From Lonicera japonica (taxonomy: Eukaryota; Streptophyta; Magnoliopsida; Dipsacales; Caprifoliaceae), in assembly GCA_021464415.1 (NCBI GenBank), contig CM038470.1, forward strand, positions 27,615,601-27,679,600: a DNA stretch of 64,000 nucleotides, written 5' to 3'. A program made the translations under genes and the position numbers. The notes beneath the pieces were generated by a model that was not told the origin of the DNA, did not search any database, and saw only the letters and a program-made list of their open reading frames with translations. Of the stretch, positions 1 to 12,525 are shown one piece after another. The stretch's first letter is position 1. Each line of letters begins with the position of its first letter.

Positions 1-739
1 TTAGAGTTAGGCATCTTATGTACACTAAGTGGGTCGAACCACCTGAATTGGGTGGACCCGTTACATTTGGGCCAAGCCCATGAAATTTCTTAACACTTGG
101 GAAACCTGGCGGCAGAAGAGTTATTGAAGCTATTAAATTTTAAGCATTTCTTCTTTTGGGTCTAGGAAAACAGAAACAATCTGCATTCCACTTTCACAAT
201 AGAAACATTTGACATTGTTACTTTTCATTTCTTCAAGCCTAACGTTAATAATATGTTTGTTATTATCATTTTGAAATTTTGTTCAGTGATTGTCACTAGA
301 TACTATAGCGGATTACAGCCGCTAGTAATTATACCATTTCATATGCTTTGAGTTGCTTCTTCATGTTCTTCCTCGTCTATATATTAAACTTGAGAAAGGT
401 CTATGTAGCTACATTGTTCTTGCCTCACATATTATGCTCCATTCTAATGTGCTTCTTGTATGTTTCCTACCAATAGAAGAAAATTTTATCTGCCTGTTGG
501 AAGAAGTGTTTTGCGTATTGATTGATGTAATATGTGTTTCACTCTTGGTGGCTGTTGATAAGTTGCTTTCGAGTACACTAGCATAATGTTCCATTACCAA
601 TAAAGTAGTATATGTGACCCGTTTGGGATATTTCTTTTGTGGACCCCAAATTCAGACTCCATTTTCTATACTGGGACTAGAGGTAAAAACATTTTGGAGA
701 GATTAAGTCATTATATGCATTAATCAGTGGGGTGAAGTG

Positions 740-1060
740 GTTGTTTGTGCTTTGAATGGAGAGCTCAAGACAACATGAACAGAAGAGGTAGTCAGATTGT
801 GAATCCATGCTGGATGTGCAAAATGGAGTCTTTATTGTTGTGCCTAACGAGCATCAGGATGTTTTTGCTCACTTTTGGACTCTTTTGGGTTAGGCTGAAG
901 TCATTTGTGTCTTCTATTGGTTCGTGAAGTGGTTGCTGAGTTAGATCAAGAGTGGATAAGATGTGGGATCTTGTCCCTTATGTATTTTCTGGTCAACCTG
1001 GAAGGAGAGGAATAGAAGATGTTTTATAAGGAGTAGAAACTCATTCTACAAATTATTCTT
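740..1060 (+). mobile_element. Decayed LINE (L1-type) 3' coding remnant
   Basis: Around 988-1026 one frame reads FWSTWKERNRRCF, the typical end of the zinc-binding domain (zf-RVT) that follows reverse transcriptase in plant L1 elements. Upstream, near 805-835, a CWMCKMES-like stretch resembles the Cys motif of the same domain but in a broken frame. Stops and frameshifts are frequent, so this is a dead fragment lying in the orientation of the host gene. Confidence 0.6.
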
Positions 1061-1882
1061 TGATATTTGAGGTTGCAATTTTTTTTTGGTTACATGAGAA
1101 AGTCGTGACAGATTCTGTCGCATTTGTAGGCTTCTTAGTGGATCTTTAAGCAGCTTTATAGAGTCTTTTTGTTATTTCCTCTAGATATATAGTTTTTCTT
1201 GTGGTTCTCAGTCATATATTGGTTTCTTCTTTTGGGCTCTCTATGTTACATATCTTGGCGGATATTGATGAGGAAACTGTCCAAATTTGGAGGTTTTTTA
1301 AGTGAAGTTTGGGAATCTTATTTGTGGGTTTAATCATCACAGGGAGTTTTCTTCTCTTTTAGTTGGCGATATGCGTTCTTCTCCCCCTATTATTGGGATT
1401 GGGCACTTGGGCTTCCAATTCCCTTTGAAAATTAGAAGATGCAACATAAAGGAGATTCAATATCCACTAGGAGTATAATTTATCTGCTCAAAATAAGAAA
1501 TTGCACCCGACTGTATTAATGGTTAGGGGTCTCAGCTCGGGGTTATCATTTTTTGGTGTGTTGAGGTGGAGTGGCAATTCTCCGGAGATCCTTAATACAG
1601 GAATTATCATAATGTTACTCTCAAATACTGGGGGGAATGCGAATTCCCTTTTCTCTTGTAGGGGTATCTGGGAAGTGACATATTTGTGCACTAATCATGC
1701 AACAAATTGTCTGTTTTTGTTTAATATATCATATTGAACTCCCTTAACCTTTTTGATTTGTTATTGTTTAGGCAATTTCTTGTGCTGCATATTTCATAAT
1801 TAAGTTTCTCTTATCTTTTTGCCTCAACGAGTTGCAACTACATGCAGCATGTGATGCTCAATGTTTAATAACTATATGAGGA

Positions 1883-2038
1883 TTTTTTTTTAAATAAAAA
1901 ATTAAAAAATGAAGGCCGGTCTAAATCTCGTCCTTCTTCACTAGAAATAAAGAAACCTCCCCCCCCCACCCCGCCCATTTGCGACTTGAACCCGGGATCC
2001 AAGTGGGTGCCTTCACCACTAGGCTAACCCACTCGCAC
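1883..2038 (-). mobile_element. tRNA-derived SINE, reverse orientation
   Basis: Read on the minus strand, the head carries an A box (GGTTAGCCTAGTGG) and a B box (GGGTTCAAGTC), and the tail is A-rich (poly-T on the plus strand at 1884-1891). Flanking 9-bp direct repeats ATATGAGGA (1874-1882) and ATTTGAGGA (2039-2047) differ at one base and look like the target-site duplication. Confidence 0.75.
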
Positions 2039-2215
2039 ATTTGAGGAAATTTCTGTCTGAAGGATGAATCTTTTTGTGCAAGTTGCAATATTCACACTAT
2101 TATGTGATTCCTTTTTCTTTAAGTTTCTTGGATTTACATACTCATTAACTGCCCACTATCAGATTATGATTTTAAAAGTAGTAAAAATGTTAGCTAATAC
2201 TTTTGACCTTTGCAG

Positions 2216-5200
2216 GTTTATATATTTATTTATTGGGGTTGGTGTAATTTTGTTCGTTGTATCTTGTTTTGGCTGCATTGGAGCAGCAACACGGAATGGA
2301 TGCTGCCTGAGTTGTGTATCCTTATTTTGCTTATTTAATTGCCCATTTTCAGTAAAAAAAAACAATGTGAATATATGGGGACAATTGACCCTTTTTTTTA
2401 ACCCGTATCTGGAATTGGCTTTATTTATTTATTTATTATTTTTGAGTGAAATTTTATTAGGAAATGGAAATAGTGGGCTACACAAATGGGAGTAGCCATC
2501 CCCTATCAACTGTCCTTTAGATGGAGTTGAAACTGCCATTGATGTGGTTCAAGCCTGCGTCTCTTTTGCCCTCGAGCACTCTCTGAAGACTTGGTTTCGC
2601 TCGCCTGCTCCTGTAGGATACTCCATTTTTTTAATTATGATGTGAAACTCGCCTTCTCGGTTTCAAACCTGCAACCTCTCGCTTAGGAGAGGAGTCACTT
2701 ACCATTGAGCTAGAAGCTCATGTGCATTGACTTGATTTTCTTCACTTTTTTTTATCTCTAATGGCAATTTAACGTGACATGGTACCCTCTGAGAACGTGA
2801 GTTACTGGCGTGAATTTGAATATTTGTGCCTATTTGTTTTTAAGTTTCTCTAAAGATTATTGGTTCCCTAACCTAACACAGTATTCAGTATTGGTGATCT
2901 TGTTGATCGCGATAGATGTTGGATGTGCAGCTTTTATATTCTTTGACAAGAGCTGGAAAGATGTGGGTATTCTTATTGCTAGCATTTTTGTGGATCCAGC
3001 TCCTTTAGAGTGATGAAAATTACTCTAGAGTAGAGTTGTGGAATCTAGACTATTAATTTTAAATTGAATGGCTCAGATTTTGAGTCCTCATCAGAGGAAG
3101 TGCACCCCTCTGGCAAGTACTCATTTAAATAGAAGCTAATCTGAACCATTCAATTAAAGATTTATGGTCCAGATTTGATTACTCCCGAGTGATTTTCGTC
3201 AGTCTAGAGGAGTCGAATCCACATTTTTTGAGCTTCAAGATGGCGGTTATCTGATTAGCTGTACATATATTTTTCTCAGGAAATTCCAAGAGACAAAACA
3301 GGCTATTTTGATATGATCTATGATTTTCTGGAAGATAACTGGGACATTGTTAAATGGGTTGCACTTGGGATTATAGTTTTGGAGGTAAGCGAGGAGTTTT
3401 TTGCCCTTGCGAGGACTCAATATCGTGTATCTTATATATGGAATTTTGGGTGCAAATCGTATTTTTCTTTTCCATCTTTGGTTGCTACCAGTATGAAATA
3501 TGAATAATTATATAGGCTCGTCTATTCCTGTGAAATTATGATGGAGCACATTTTATGTTATTTCATAAGGAAAAATTCAATCATATACCCTATTTTTTGT
3601 TGTGTTCTGTTTTTAGTACAAACAATAACTGCTTTACATTTTCAGTCCCTTCTTATTGTTATGCTGCGTTTATGGGACAGAAATAATTGCTTTATGTTTT
3701 CAGTCCTCACTTTTATGAAAATGTGTGTACATGTGTCAAGGTGTTTTCATTGAAAAAGACGAACTATAAATGTAAAACTTCGTCGTTTACATGCGTAAAT
3801 GTGCTATTCGCTGAAAAAGAGAGACTTAGACGTAAAATTTCACTATCATTACTTGTTTACATTTCTACCCTTTATATGCAGTGACTCCTTGCCAGAGGGA
3901 TAGGGTATTCCAGAAATTTTTGCCCAATTTTATGCATATTAAGTGTTACACGCGTTAAAAACATTATTTTTCCGAAAAAATTAGGGACTAAAAACTTAAG
4001 CAATTATCCTCTGTTCACATTCACCCTTTCCATAAATGGTTGTGTCAAGGACGGCAAAAATAAATTTAAGACGATTTATGTACTATCAGCTGGTGGTCTG
4101 ATTTTTTGGACATTTGTTTGGTTAATGATTCTCCCCGGTCCTTGCGAAGCCATTATTAATTGTTAGTAACCATCTCTCCCAAAAGCTTAAGCTGTTAGGA
4201 GAAGGAAACATAATGAATATCATGCTTAACATTAATAAAAAGTATAATAGTGATACTATTAGAAATAATATCGGATAATGACGGTTAACTCCATGTGACC
4301 TTGTCCTCCCTCAATCTGTACTTATTTTGTCTTAATAATGATATTTATGTTTGTTATTGAAGAAAAAATATCGGATAATTACGATAACTTCTCTCGACTT
4401 TTCAGTTCATTACAGTCACCCTCTGTTCTGGGAGATTACAGTAACGTACGCTTTACTTTTGAAGAATTAAATTATTTGTAGATACCTGGGAGTGATGAAA
4501 TCATTTGCTTATGGTAGTTTTACATTTCAGAAGCACTATCCATGTGTGAATTTTAGCACATTTTCTTTGCTTATTGTTTGTGGTTGGGGGGTGGCCATTT
4601 ATTTTTTGACCAGCAGTTCCTATCTTAATGATCCTAGCAACATGAGTTCTATCTCTCTCTCTCTCTCCCTCCATGTGATTTGATTATCAGAGAGTTGGAC
4701 CCATATAATGCGAAAGGAAAACCATAAATACAAATCAAATGAAATTATCATGCATAGAATGGCATAATTGATATTTTTCATTTGGTGCCTCTAGTCAATG
4801 TAACTCTACTAATCAGCCGTCAAATTTACAGGCCCTACTATTCTTGTTAGCCCTTGTGGTAAGGGCTACAAACAGACCAGTAGCCTACGACAGCGATGAT
4901 GAGTATATAGGTGGTGGGGCCAGGAACCAAATCCGGCAGCCGTTTATCAACAGATCACCAGCTCCAGCTACAGGCGTCCCAGTTGCTGGTACCCTTGATC
5001 AGCGTCCCAGTAGAAACGATGCTTGGAGTGCCCGTATGAGGGAAAAGGTACCAATCTTTTAAATCATATACTTGCGTACAAATATACATATACGGCCAGT
5101 CTCTTATGTGGACGGTCTGTCTGCAAACTGGACTTTTAGCAATGGTTCTCCTTAGCTAATTATATATCCAAATATATTGGCGATGGAAAACCAGCACCAA

Positions 5201-7283
5201 AAGCCCAGTCCACGTACGAACAGTCCATACCAGAGACAGACTCTATACATACAACATATGTATATATAATATGTACATACATGTGATATACTCTCTCCAT
5301 CTCAAATTAGGGTCCCATTGGTGGATGGAAGTGGAAACAGGGGGATATTTGCCGCCCTTTAATTTTAGTACTAAAATTATCCTTAAAAACAAAAAATATG
5401 AGCGCTTTAGTTAAGTTTGCCCCCCTTTAATTTCGAAGAGAAAATGGTACTAATACTAATTTTGTTCCCCTATAATCTCAAAAGAAAAAAGAAAGACATT
5501 AGCACAAATTGCCCCCTTTAAATAAATTCCTGTTTCCGTCCTTGAATCGCAATTTAACTTTTGCGACTTTTAAGAAAAAGTGAAAGACACTAATGTCAGC
5601 ATAATCGATGGTCAAATCTTAAACTTATCTACTATGGTGAGATGTCGTAAATTTATTGTGTCCCAAAGAAAGGAAATGAGACTCTTAAGTCAAGATGTCC
5701 CAAAAAGGAAAGTGGAACTCTTAATTTGATTAGGAGGGAATATTATGTTATTACGTACAAGAAATCTCGTAAAAAGGATGATGCGAGTGACGGACCTACC
5801 CTATTGGAGGGGGTAATGATAACATTTGTTTTTTACATAATTTGGTGGAGACGATGTCATGTTGAAGCTAGCATCTCTGCAAAGTTGTACAGCAAAAATT
5901 CAATTTAATTTCAATCTAGAAGTTGGTGAACTCCACAGGAGAGGGGTTAGCCCAGTGGTAGGCAACCTCCACCCTTGCCTTGAGGTCAAGGGTTCAACTC
6001 ATGGGGTGGGAGGGGGTTTTCTTTGTTTGTAGGATTAAGGGAGAGACTTGGGCCTACCTTAATTTAAAAAAATAAATAAAAAAATTGTTGAACTCCAAAA
6101 TGATTATGTCCGTGCATTTTTGGCTGTTGAAACTTTTAGTTATCGTCTCACCACTAAAATGAGTTGATTTTTTCTTTCAATGCATGAAACTAATGACGGG
6201 AAAATTATTGTGGTTAGCTGTTTTTTAATGCACTAGCCAATCAAGTGAGAGGTCATCTTTAACTCTTAGACAAGAAGGGTTGAAAAATCTGTGGACTCTA
6301 AGCATCGGTTTGGTAACAATTTGGAAAACAGTAGAAGAAGCAATTCATTTGTGTGAGAAGATGGAAAATAAGTTTATTGATGTCTTGAGATGATCTCCCT
6401 CCTTTATTTTATTTTATTTTGGAAATTTTTTCTTACTCCATTCACAGAAAGGAAATTTTCCCATGGAAAAAGCCAAAAAGTAAGAACATTTCACTACATC
6501 CCTCAACTTATTTTCTAACTTCTCACACAAATCAATTGTTTTTCCTATCATTTTCCATTTTGTTATCAAACGGACCATAAGGGTTTCATCATAGGGGGCG
6601 CAGATCGATATAGAAACAAGTTGGGACTTGGGAGTGACAAGATTGAAAATATGTAGGGTTAAGAGTTCCATCAGAGTGGGTGTGGAACTGGGGTCAGAGC
6701 TGGTTCCAGCCCAGTCCAACTTATTAGTTTACATTAAAGCAAAAAAAAATTAGCATAACCAGTACACTTTAGCCCATCTGTCTAACAATGTGTCCGCCCC
6801 AGCGGGTGTACCAATATATAGAAGGATTAGGCACTAAGCTTTAGACTCACCCCACCCCTTTCCACCTCTTTCCTCCCCAAATGAATAACAATATTTCTAC
6901 ACAGACACAAATTGGGGGCAGTGATATATTTGCAATACATTGATCAGTGATTTGGGCGCATCACGACCAGACTTGACACAGTCTATTGCTGACCTGTGCA
7001 TATGCGATACATCACAATGTCCTCAAAGCATGTCCCAAAATTGGATCTCTCGAGAATTATTGAATAAATTTTACTTTTACATGGTTTTACTATCTTTTTG
7101 TTTATAGCCATTTACCAATTTTTAGTTCCTTATGTTCTTTTGTTTGTTTAATTTCCTTTTTGTGTGTAAAACCAGTACGGGCTTGATACTTCTGAGTTCA
7201 CATACAACCCGTCCGAGCCAAATAGGAACCCACAATCTGGCGCACAGCCAACTGAGGAAAGGCGATGCTGCACCATCATGTGA
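2216..7283 (+). CDS. TOM2A: TOM2A-like tetraspanin, 3' five exons (5' part outside window)
   Basis: Coding exons are 2216-2315, 2882-2962, 3280-3384, 4832-5047 and 7176-7283 (610 nt, stop TGA). All introns are GT-AG and the frame is continuous. The product is a four-pass membrane protein. Visible parts are one transmembrane segment (FIYLFIGVGVILFVVSCFGC), the Cys-rich GCCLSC turn, a further segment ending CAAFIFFDKSWKD, the EIPRDKTGYFDMIYDFLEDNW loop, the last transmembrane segment ending LLALVVRATNRP, and a long cytosolic tail with YDSDDEY and QIRQPFINR blocks. It ends RRCCTIM, whose last four residues fit a farnesylation CaaX box. From memory, Arabidopsis TOM2A is a four-pass protein with the same CTIM ending; it acts at the tonoplast as a partner of TOM1. 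The N-terminal transmembrane segment(s) are not in the window. Introns carry SINEs and MITEs. Family assignment is firm; TOM2A rather than a close paralogue is likely. Confidence 0.9.
2421..2727 (-). mobile_element. tRNA-derived SINE, second family, reverse orientation
   Basis: The minus strand shows an A box-like TAGCTCAATGGTAAG and B box-like GGTTTGAAACC near 2655-2720, and an AATA-repeat tail (plus strand TTTATTTATTTATTA at 2423-2437). Short imperfect flanks ATTGGCTTT and ATTGACTTG may be the target duplication. Its body (about 2456-2610) recurs in inverted orientation at about 22375-22515. Confidence 0.6.
3006..3226. mobile_element. Fold-back MITE in TOM2A intron
   Basis: The two halves are inverted copies: a left arm with TCTAGAGTAGAGTTGTGGAA and TAAATTGAATGGCTCAGATT, and a right arm with AATCTGAACCATTCAATT and a TCTAGAGGAGTCGAATCCAC end. 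Relatives lie in the phosphatase intron (about 20640-20935) and the peroxidase intron (about 33470-33640). Confidence 0.6.
5097..5239. mobile_element. Short MITE with about 35-bp inverted termini
   Basis: The left end CAGTCTCTTATGTGGACGG pairs with the complement of the right end CAGTCCATACCAGAGACAG with several mismatches; internal CTGGACTTTT and AAAAGCCCAG continue the pairing. It lies in the last intron of the TOM2A-like gene. Confidence 0.55.
5291..5740. mobile_element. Stowaway-type MITE
   Basis: Termini CTCTCTCCATCTCAAATTAG and, reversed, TTCCCTCCTAATCAAATTAA match the Stowaway consensus (CTCCCTCC...AAATTA). TA dinucleotides flank both ends (5289-5290 and 5741-5742), as expected for Tc1/mariner-derived elements. 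Confidence 0.7.
5936..6084 (+). mobile_element. tRNA-derived SINE, forward orientation
   Basis: The A box GGTTAGCCCAGTGG and B box AGGGTTCAACTC are well preserved, followed by a short body and an A-rich tail (6064-6084). Target-site duplications TTGGTGAACTCCA (5923-5935) and TTGTTGAACTCCA (6085-6097) differ at one base. This is one of the best-preserved elements in the window and sits in the final TOM2A intron. Confidence 0.85.
6303..6585. mobile_element. MITE with GGTTTGGTAACAA-type termini
   Basis: Left terminal region GCATCGGTTTGGTAACAA and right terminal region TTGTTATCAAACGGACC form imperfect inverted repeats, and GTGTGAGAAGATGGAAAATAAG pairs with the complement of a matching inner right segment. 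The sequence resembles the better preserved MITE at 58101-58385. Confidence 0.55.
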
Positions 7284-10200
7284 TCCTCATCAACCTGCTT
7301 TTTGCGCACAAACATGGAATCGTATCTCTGTTTCTGCTGCAATCCAAGTTATCAAATCTCATTCACTGGTGTACAGTTTGAGTGATAACTGTGTGCTATA
7401 ACTTATATCTCCATTCTTTTTTGTGGAGTTTGTGTAGAAGACAGGATTCGTATAGCTCGGTTCATTTTCTCTCTCTAAAAGACATCTTTCTCTCTTGATC
7501 GCGTTATGATTGTTTTTTATGGAGTTGGAAGGCAAGAACTCTGATTTTGTACTATATAATTGACATAAAATACGCAACATTTAGCTCCAGACTTTCACGT
7601 TGCATGGTTTGACTATCTGTCTATTTTGTACTCGTATCTTTTCGATTTTGGACCGATCTTGTTGATTATGATAATATTTATCTTACATATCGCGATAATT
7701 GACATGAGCATAATCTAGTATGACAAGATCTTGATCATGCATGATTCTTGATAAAATTAGGTGCGTGTTTAGCAACATTTAAGCTCTAACAAAGCTTTAT
7801 TAGGGTACAATTTGAAACCAGAATGGGCCATAGCTACCTCTTATTAGTGCTTTCTATCTTTTTGGTTCATTCAACATTCTATGATGCAGAAACAATTTTC
7901 AATGTAAATAGTTTTTTGTGCAAGTGAAATGTTTTGTGCTTGTTTGGTTAGTATTAGAAATTGATGGAAATCAAGTGCACTACATTTTGCTGAGCAATTA
8001 TTCTGCATCAAAATGTAGAAGACAGTATAAACGTAAATCACAATCTTCTCATTTATAACAGCTACCTAACAAACTATTCTACATTTTGCCTTCTAAACTA
8101 ATCCCTCTAGAGCCGTTTAAAATAAACCAAACAAAGCCTAGGATTTCTTAGTTTGTCTGAGAGTGTAACTTGGATGGATACACTAGATTGCAATTTAATT
8201 TTATTATTTGTAAGATGACAAAAAAGTTAGGTGAGGGAGTCATCTCAATTCAAGGCCGAAAATATATCACAAGATTCAGTGAGCGCTTAAAAGTGGTTCT
8301 CACATATATGTTGAAAAGTTATTAATATTTCATCCAAAGATGTAAACTATTTATTTGGGCGGCTTTGTCAAGTCGGTAGAGTGGACGTGATAACCAATAA
8401 TATTGTTGGGGTTTGCTCAATCCATAGTTTTCCACAACCTACTACTCTAGCTTGCTTTTCTAAGAAATGCTCCCTCTCTCTGAATATGATAATATGTGGT
8501 CCAAACACAAAAGGAGAAAGCAATTGTGAAAGAGTTCCTCTCTTTGACTATAGTCTCACTTCATATCTCTCTTCCACTAGGATTCCATATGTCTCTCCAA
8601 TTTGGGAATTACTTGTTAATCAAGATATAAGTTCAAAGAAAGTTCCTCACAAAATACTTTAAAGATAAATCAAAGCAAACACATGAGATAATGTTTTTGG
8701 AAGGTTGTTTTTCTAGCATTTGATTATAGGTCTGGTGTGCGTTCACCTTTATAGAGTTATTATAATAGTGTTCTGGAACTACAAAGAAATAGCAAGTGTT
8801 TTGGCTTAAGTTTTTCTTGGATGATTTGTTTGTGGCGACTAGATCCTATTTATAATGCATATATAGGATCCGGTTGTAAATACATTTAATAATCAATCCC
8901 ACAAGATATCTAAGAATGTATACGTACATCAAGTACAATTTGTCATATTTATAAGCATTAGATGCCCACAAAAATTGTACGTTCCCATGATACTGCAACA
9001 CTGCTTGCGTTTACTCATAGCTTTGGTGTTATCTCGATTCATTTCCAACAATATAGATGAGTTCCAAAAATTATCTTCTTAGCTAGTTCGATATCCTCTT
9101 TAAAAGGCGCCTTTTTTTTAAGAAGAAAAACGAATCCGTAGTTTTGAGAGGTAAATATGTGGATAAATTTAGTGGAGTGATTATTTCCCAAAAAAAAAAA
9201 TGACATAAAATTCCTTCGAAATGTGATATCCATCATTTTCTTATTGAATTTCTTGATAAACTTTTGCGGACAAAGAGTATCTCTATTAAATTTTATAAAA
9301 AAAAAGTTCATCCACTCACTCCTCAAATTGGACAATCTTTTTTTCAAGAGATTACTATCCTATCTAAAGAGAGAAGTTTGCTAAATAAATTCAGATATAT
9401 GCATATACACACGCACACCTTTTTTCCATTTATGTGTTTTTTGTTATGTGTAAATTGAATAAAAAAAGTCTCATCATACTTGAGATGAACGGTTAAAACA
9501 GAAGCCGGGAGAAAATGCATTTGTAGTGTAACTAAAATGTACTCGTAGTAAAACTAAATATAATAAGAAACTGATATTGCTAAAGCGGTGGTGTTGTATT
9601 AAATCTAAAAATCGAACGGTCAAACCAAACCAATCCGTTAAAAATTAAAACTGAATAGTTTCAGTTCGGGGTATGCCAATAAAAAATAGAACTGGATCAT
9701 TGTTATACGATGTTTTTTTTTTTTAAATGGAAGGTTCAATTCTCTTCTTTTTAACTACAATAACGAAAATCCCCCATCCCCTTCCTCAGTAAGACTCGAA
9801 TCCAGGATATATACAGAGAAAGCACATATAGAATTAGAACCATTGCTTGGAATTAGAACAATATGATTCATAAACAACATTCCTCCTTTAGAAAGATAAC
9901 TCATTGAAGCAAAAAAAAAAGAGAGGCATGTTCAAGGTTTTGTTTTAGTGTTTTGCTAATGAATTTTTCTATTTATTTTTTTCTAAAAAGTAATAATATA
10001 AAAACCAAATAAACTAAAATTGAACAAAAAAAATTGGTTCGAGTTTGCATAAGGAAGAGTCAAAAATCAAGACCGAGCCGCACTAAGGGTTTGGATTTCC
10101 TTAATTTTCATCAACCGAAACCAAAAGTACTCCTATTCAAAATAAGTAATGTACTGAATGATTGTACCTTATGCTTTAATTATGGGAAATGATATTGAGT

Positions 10201-12525
10201 TAGTCATTTATACCTTTAACATTGTTAATAATATTAACCTTTAACAAAAAGAAATACCTTTTAACCTAAAAGCTATAGCAGAAATATATTAGAATCATAC
10301 AAATTTACATTATTATATGTGACACAAAAAGTAATAAGAATTTGAGACGCACTGAACTAACTTTTGAATCATAGGGTGTGGCGTTTGTGAAAATCTATAT
10401 TTTAAGTAGATGAACTATTTCTACAAAAATTTAAATTTAAGTTACAAGCACTTGTAATCAAGAATAGTTAGTTCAAGCAATGATTACTACCGTTTCGATA
10501 TAAATATAAAGATACCTTGTAATAAAGGCAAAGAAAAAAATTAAGCAACTTTTGAATTTTATTTTGGGAATTTCTGTTCTCTTCCTTTTTTCGAAATGAA
10601 TAACGTTAATTGCTGTACTGAGAATATATAGTACTTTCATGCATGTGCTAAAAGGCACATTTTTGTACTAGATTTAATGATTTATTTTTTTTGAACAGCG
10701 TGTTTCGTTATTTTCAATTACCTTCCATTATCACTTTGGTCGGACCGATCACATTATGATCCAGTCACCATTAGATTCAAGTGGGGTCTTGATTGCTACT
10801 TATAAACCAACAGTGCCCTGTGTTTGTTGAAGATATATATGTATATAATGATTAGTTATTGTGCGATATCTATGCTATATGTTAAATGTGAATAATTTTT
10901 TTTAATAGGTTTATAAAATTATTATTTTTATACTACAAATTGCTAAAAAATAATGTTAAAGGGGTAACTATAAATTATTATAAAATAATGTTAAAGTGGT
11001 AACTTAAACCTGTGTTTGATTAGTTGTAAATGTTACGAGAGAATTTGGTTCACAAATTAAGAAAATCTAAGACAATTTGTTTAGTTAACATTGTAAATAT
11101 TGAAAAGATTGCAATGATTTAATTTGGGTAGAGATATTGGCACCCCAAAAATACTTGTTAACACTCTCACTTTCATTCAGTTATTCGCAATCGAATAAGG
11201 TGTATGTTACCCGATTCTTGAAGGTTGAGTATAAGCATATATACTCGGTCTTTGACAACCAAGTAAAGTATTAAGGCAATATCAAGTTTATACTCAATTC
11301 TTTACAATCGAATAGTATACATCTTACTTGGTTGTGAAAGACTGAATAAAAAGTCAAGTGTTTCCAAAGAGATATTGGGGATAGCAATATCTCTCCACCC
11401 TTTAATTTTTATATTATTTTACACATTCTAATGCAAATAAATCCCACATCAAAAAATAGTGATGTTGATTTTTAATAATACTTTATGGTACCAACAATTT
11501 GCATGAAAAAATATTTTCATTAAATACAATTTCCACTACCTTAATATTTTAATGATCGAACCAAACACAACTTGTATACTTTCTCCAACTTTTTAGTTAA
11601 TCTAATGCCACTTTCAAAACATCTATGGCTAGCTTCTGACATAATAACACATTATATTGAACGCATAATGTTCAATAAAATGATCGACACAATAATGCAG
11701 CTACAGTAGTTGTATCAATTTTGGCAACAACATTCCCTTTTCAATTCAGTGTTGATTTCTTTCGTTTTCATATAATTAAGAATTACTAACTTCACATGTC
11801 GAGCTTATATTATAATAATATAATTCAAACTCTTAATATGAATTACGATATTTCTTGATATTTTTTCTCTTTATACATGCGTAACGTTGGCCCATAAGTT
11901 TAATTACTCACTACAAAGAAAGGGATGCTAATGCTAAGTCAAAAAAAATAGCATCAAAAACTTAGTTGTTAAAGTAGTTGGCTTCTTGTCCATCGCATCA
12001 TGAACTGGGCCTTGAAAATTGCAATTTCCTTTCCCTTTTTCTCCAAAGTCAATTTGTATTGAGATTGATGCAGGATAGAAGCGGTGTTTGAAGAAGATAA
12101 CTATCGTTTTCAAGTTAGCTTCTTCAATTAACTAAAAAAAGAGAAATTTGTTACTAAAATTGACATATTGGTTAAAAAGTTGACTATTACATATGGGCAG
12201 CTTATTTATACTATTAAAATTTTAGTTTTAACGAAAATAATTAAAATTGCTTAGAAGTTTAAGAAAACTCGAATTATCAAAAATAAAAAATACCAAAAAC
12301 TATTATCTAAACTTTACCAAAATTCCAATAATTAAAATATTGCACTCCCCCTAAAATAAAAATTTGCCTCCACACGTGTTACATCAAGGATGCGGCCCAA
12401 ATTAGATTAGATGACTGGGGTGAAATAAGCTTGGATACAAATAAATTTTGCTTTAATATATAACTAATTGTATAAATTTTCCTTTTGTTTAGATTGAATT
12501 GAAGTCGATCTGCACGCACTATCAT

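Larger units (their letters stand above)
1..2215. other. Intron or 5' flank of the TOM2A-like gene
   Basis: No exon was found here. It is probably intronic, because the exon starting at 2216 opens in mid-codon after an acceptor. I looked for a segment encoding the conserved N-terminal tetraspanin block and an LPKAW-like exon end and found neither. The stretch holds a LINE remnant (about 740-1060) and a minus-strand SINE (1883-2038); the rest is unassigned AT-rich DNA. Confidence 0.6.

Noticed and set aside
8381..8662. 93-codon frame between genes
   Set aside because: No domain, no adjacent exons, and no similarity I recognise; kept as intergenic.
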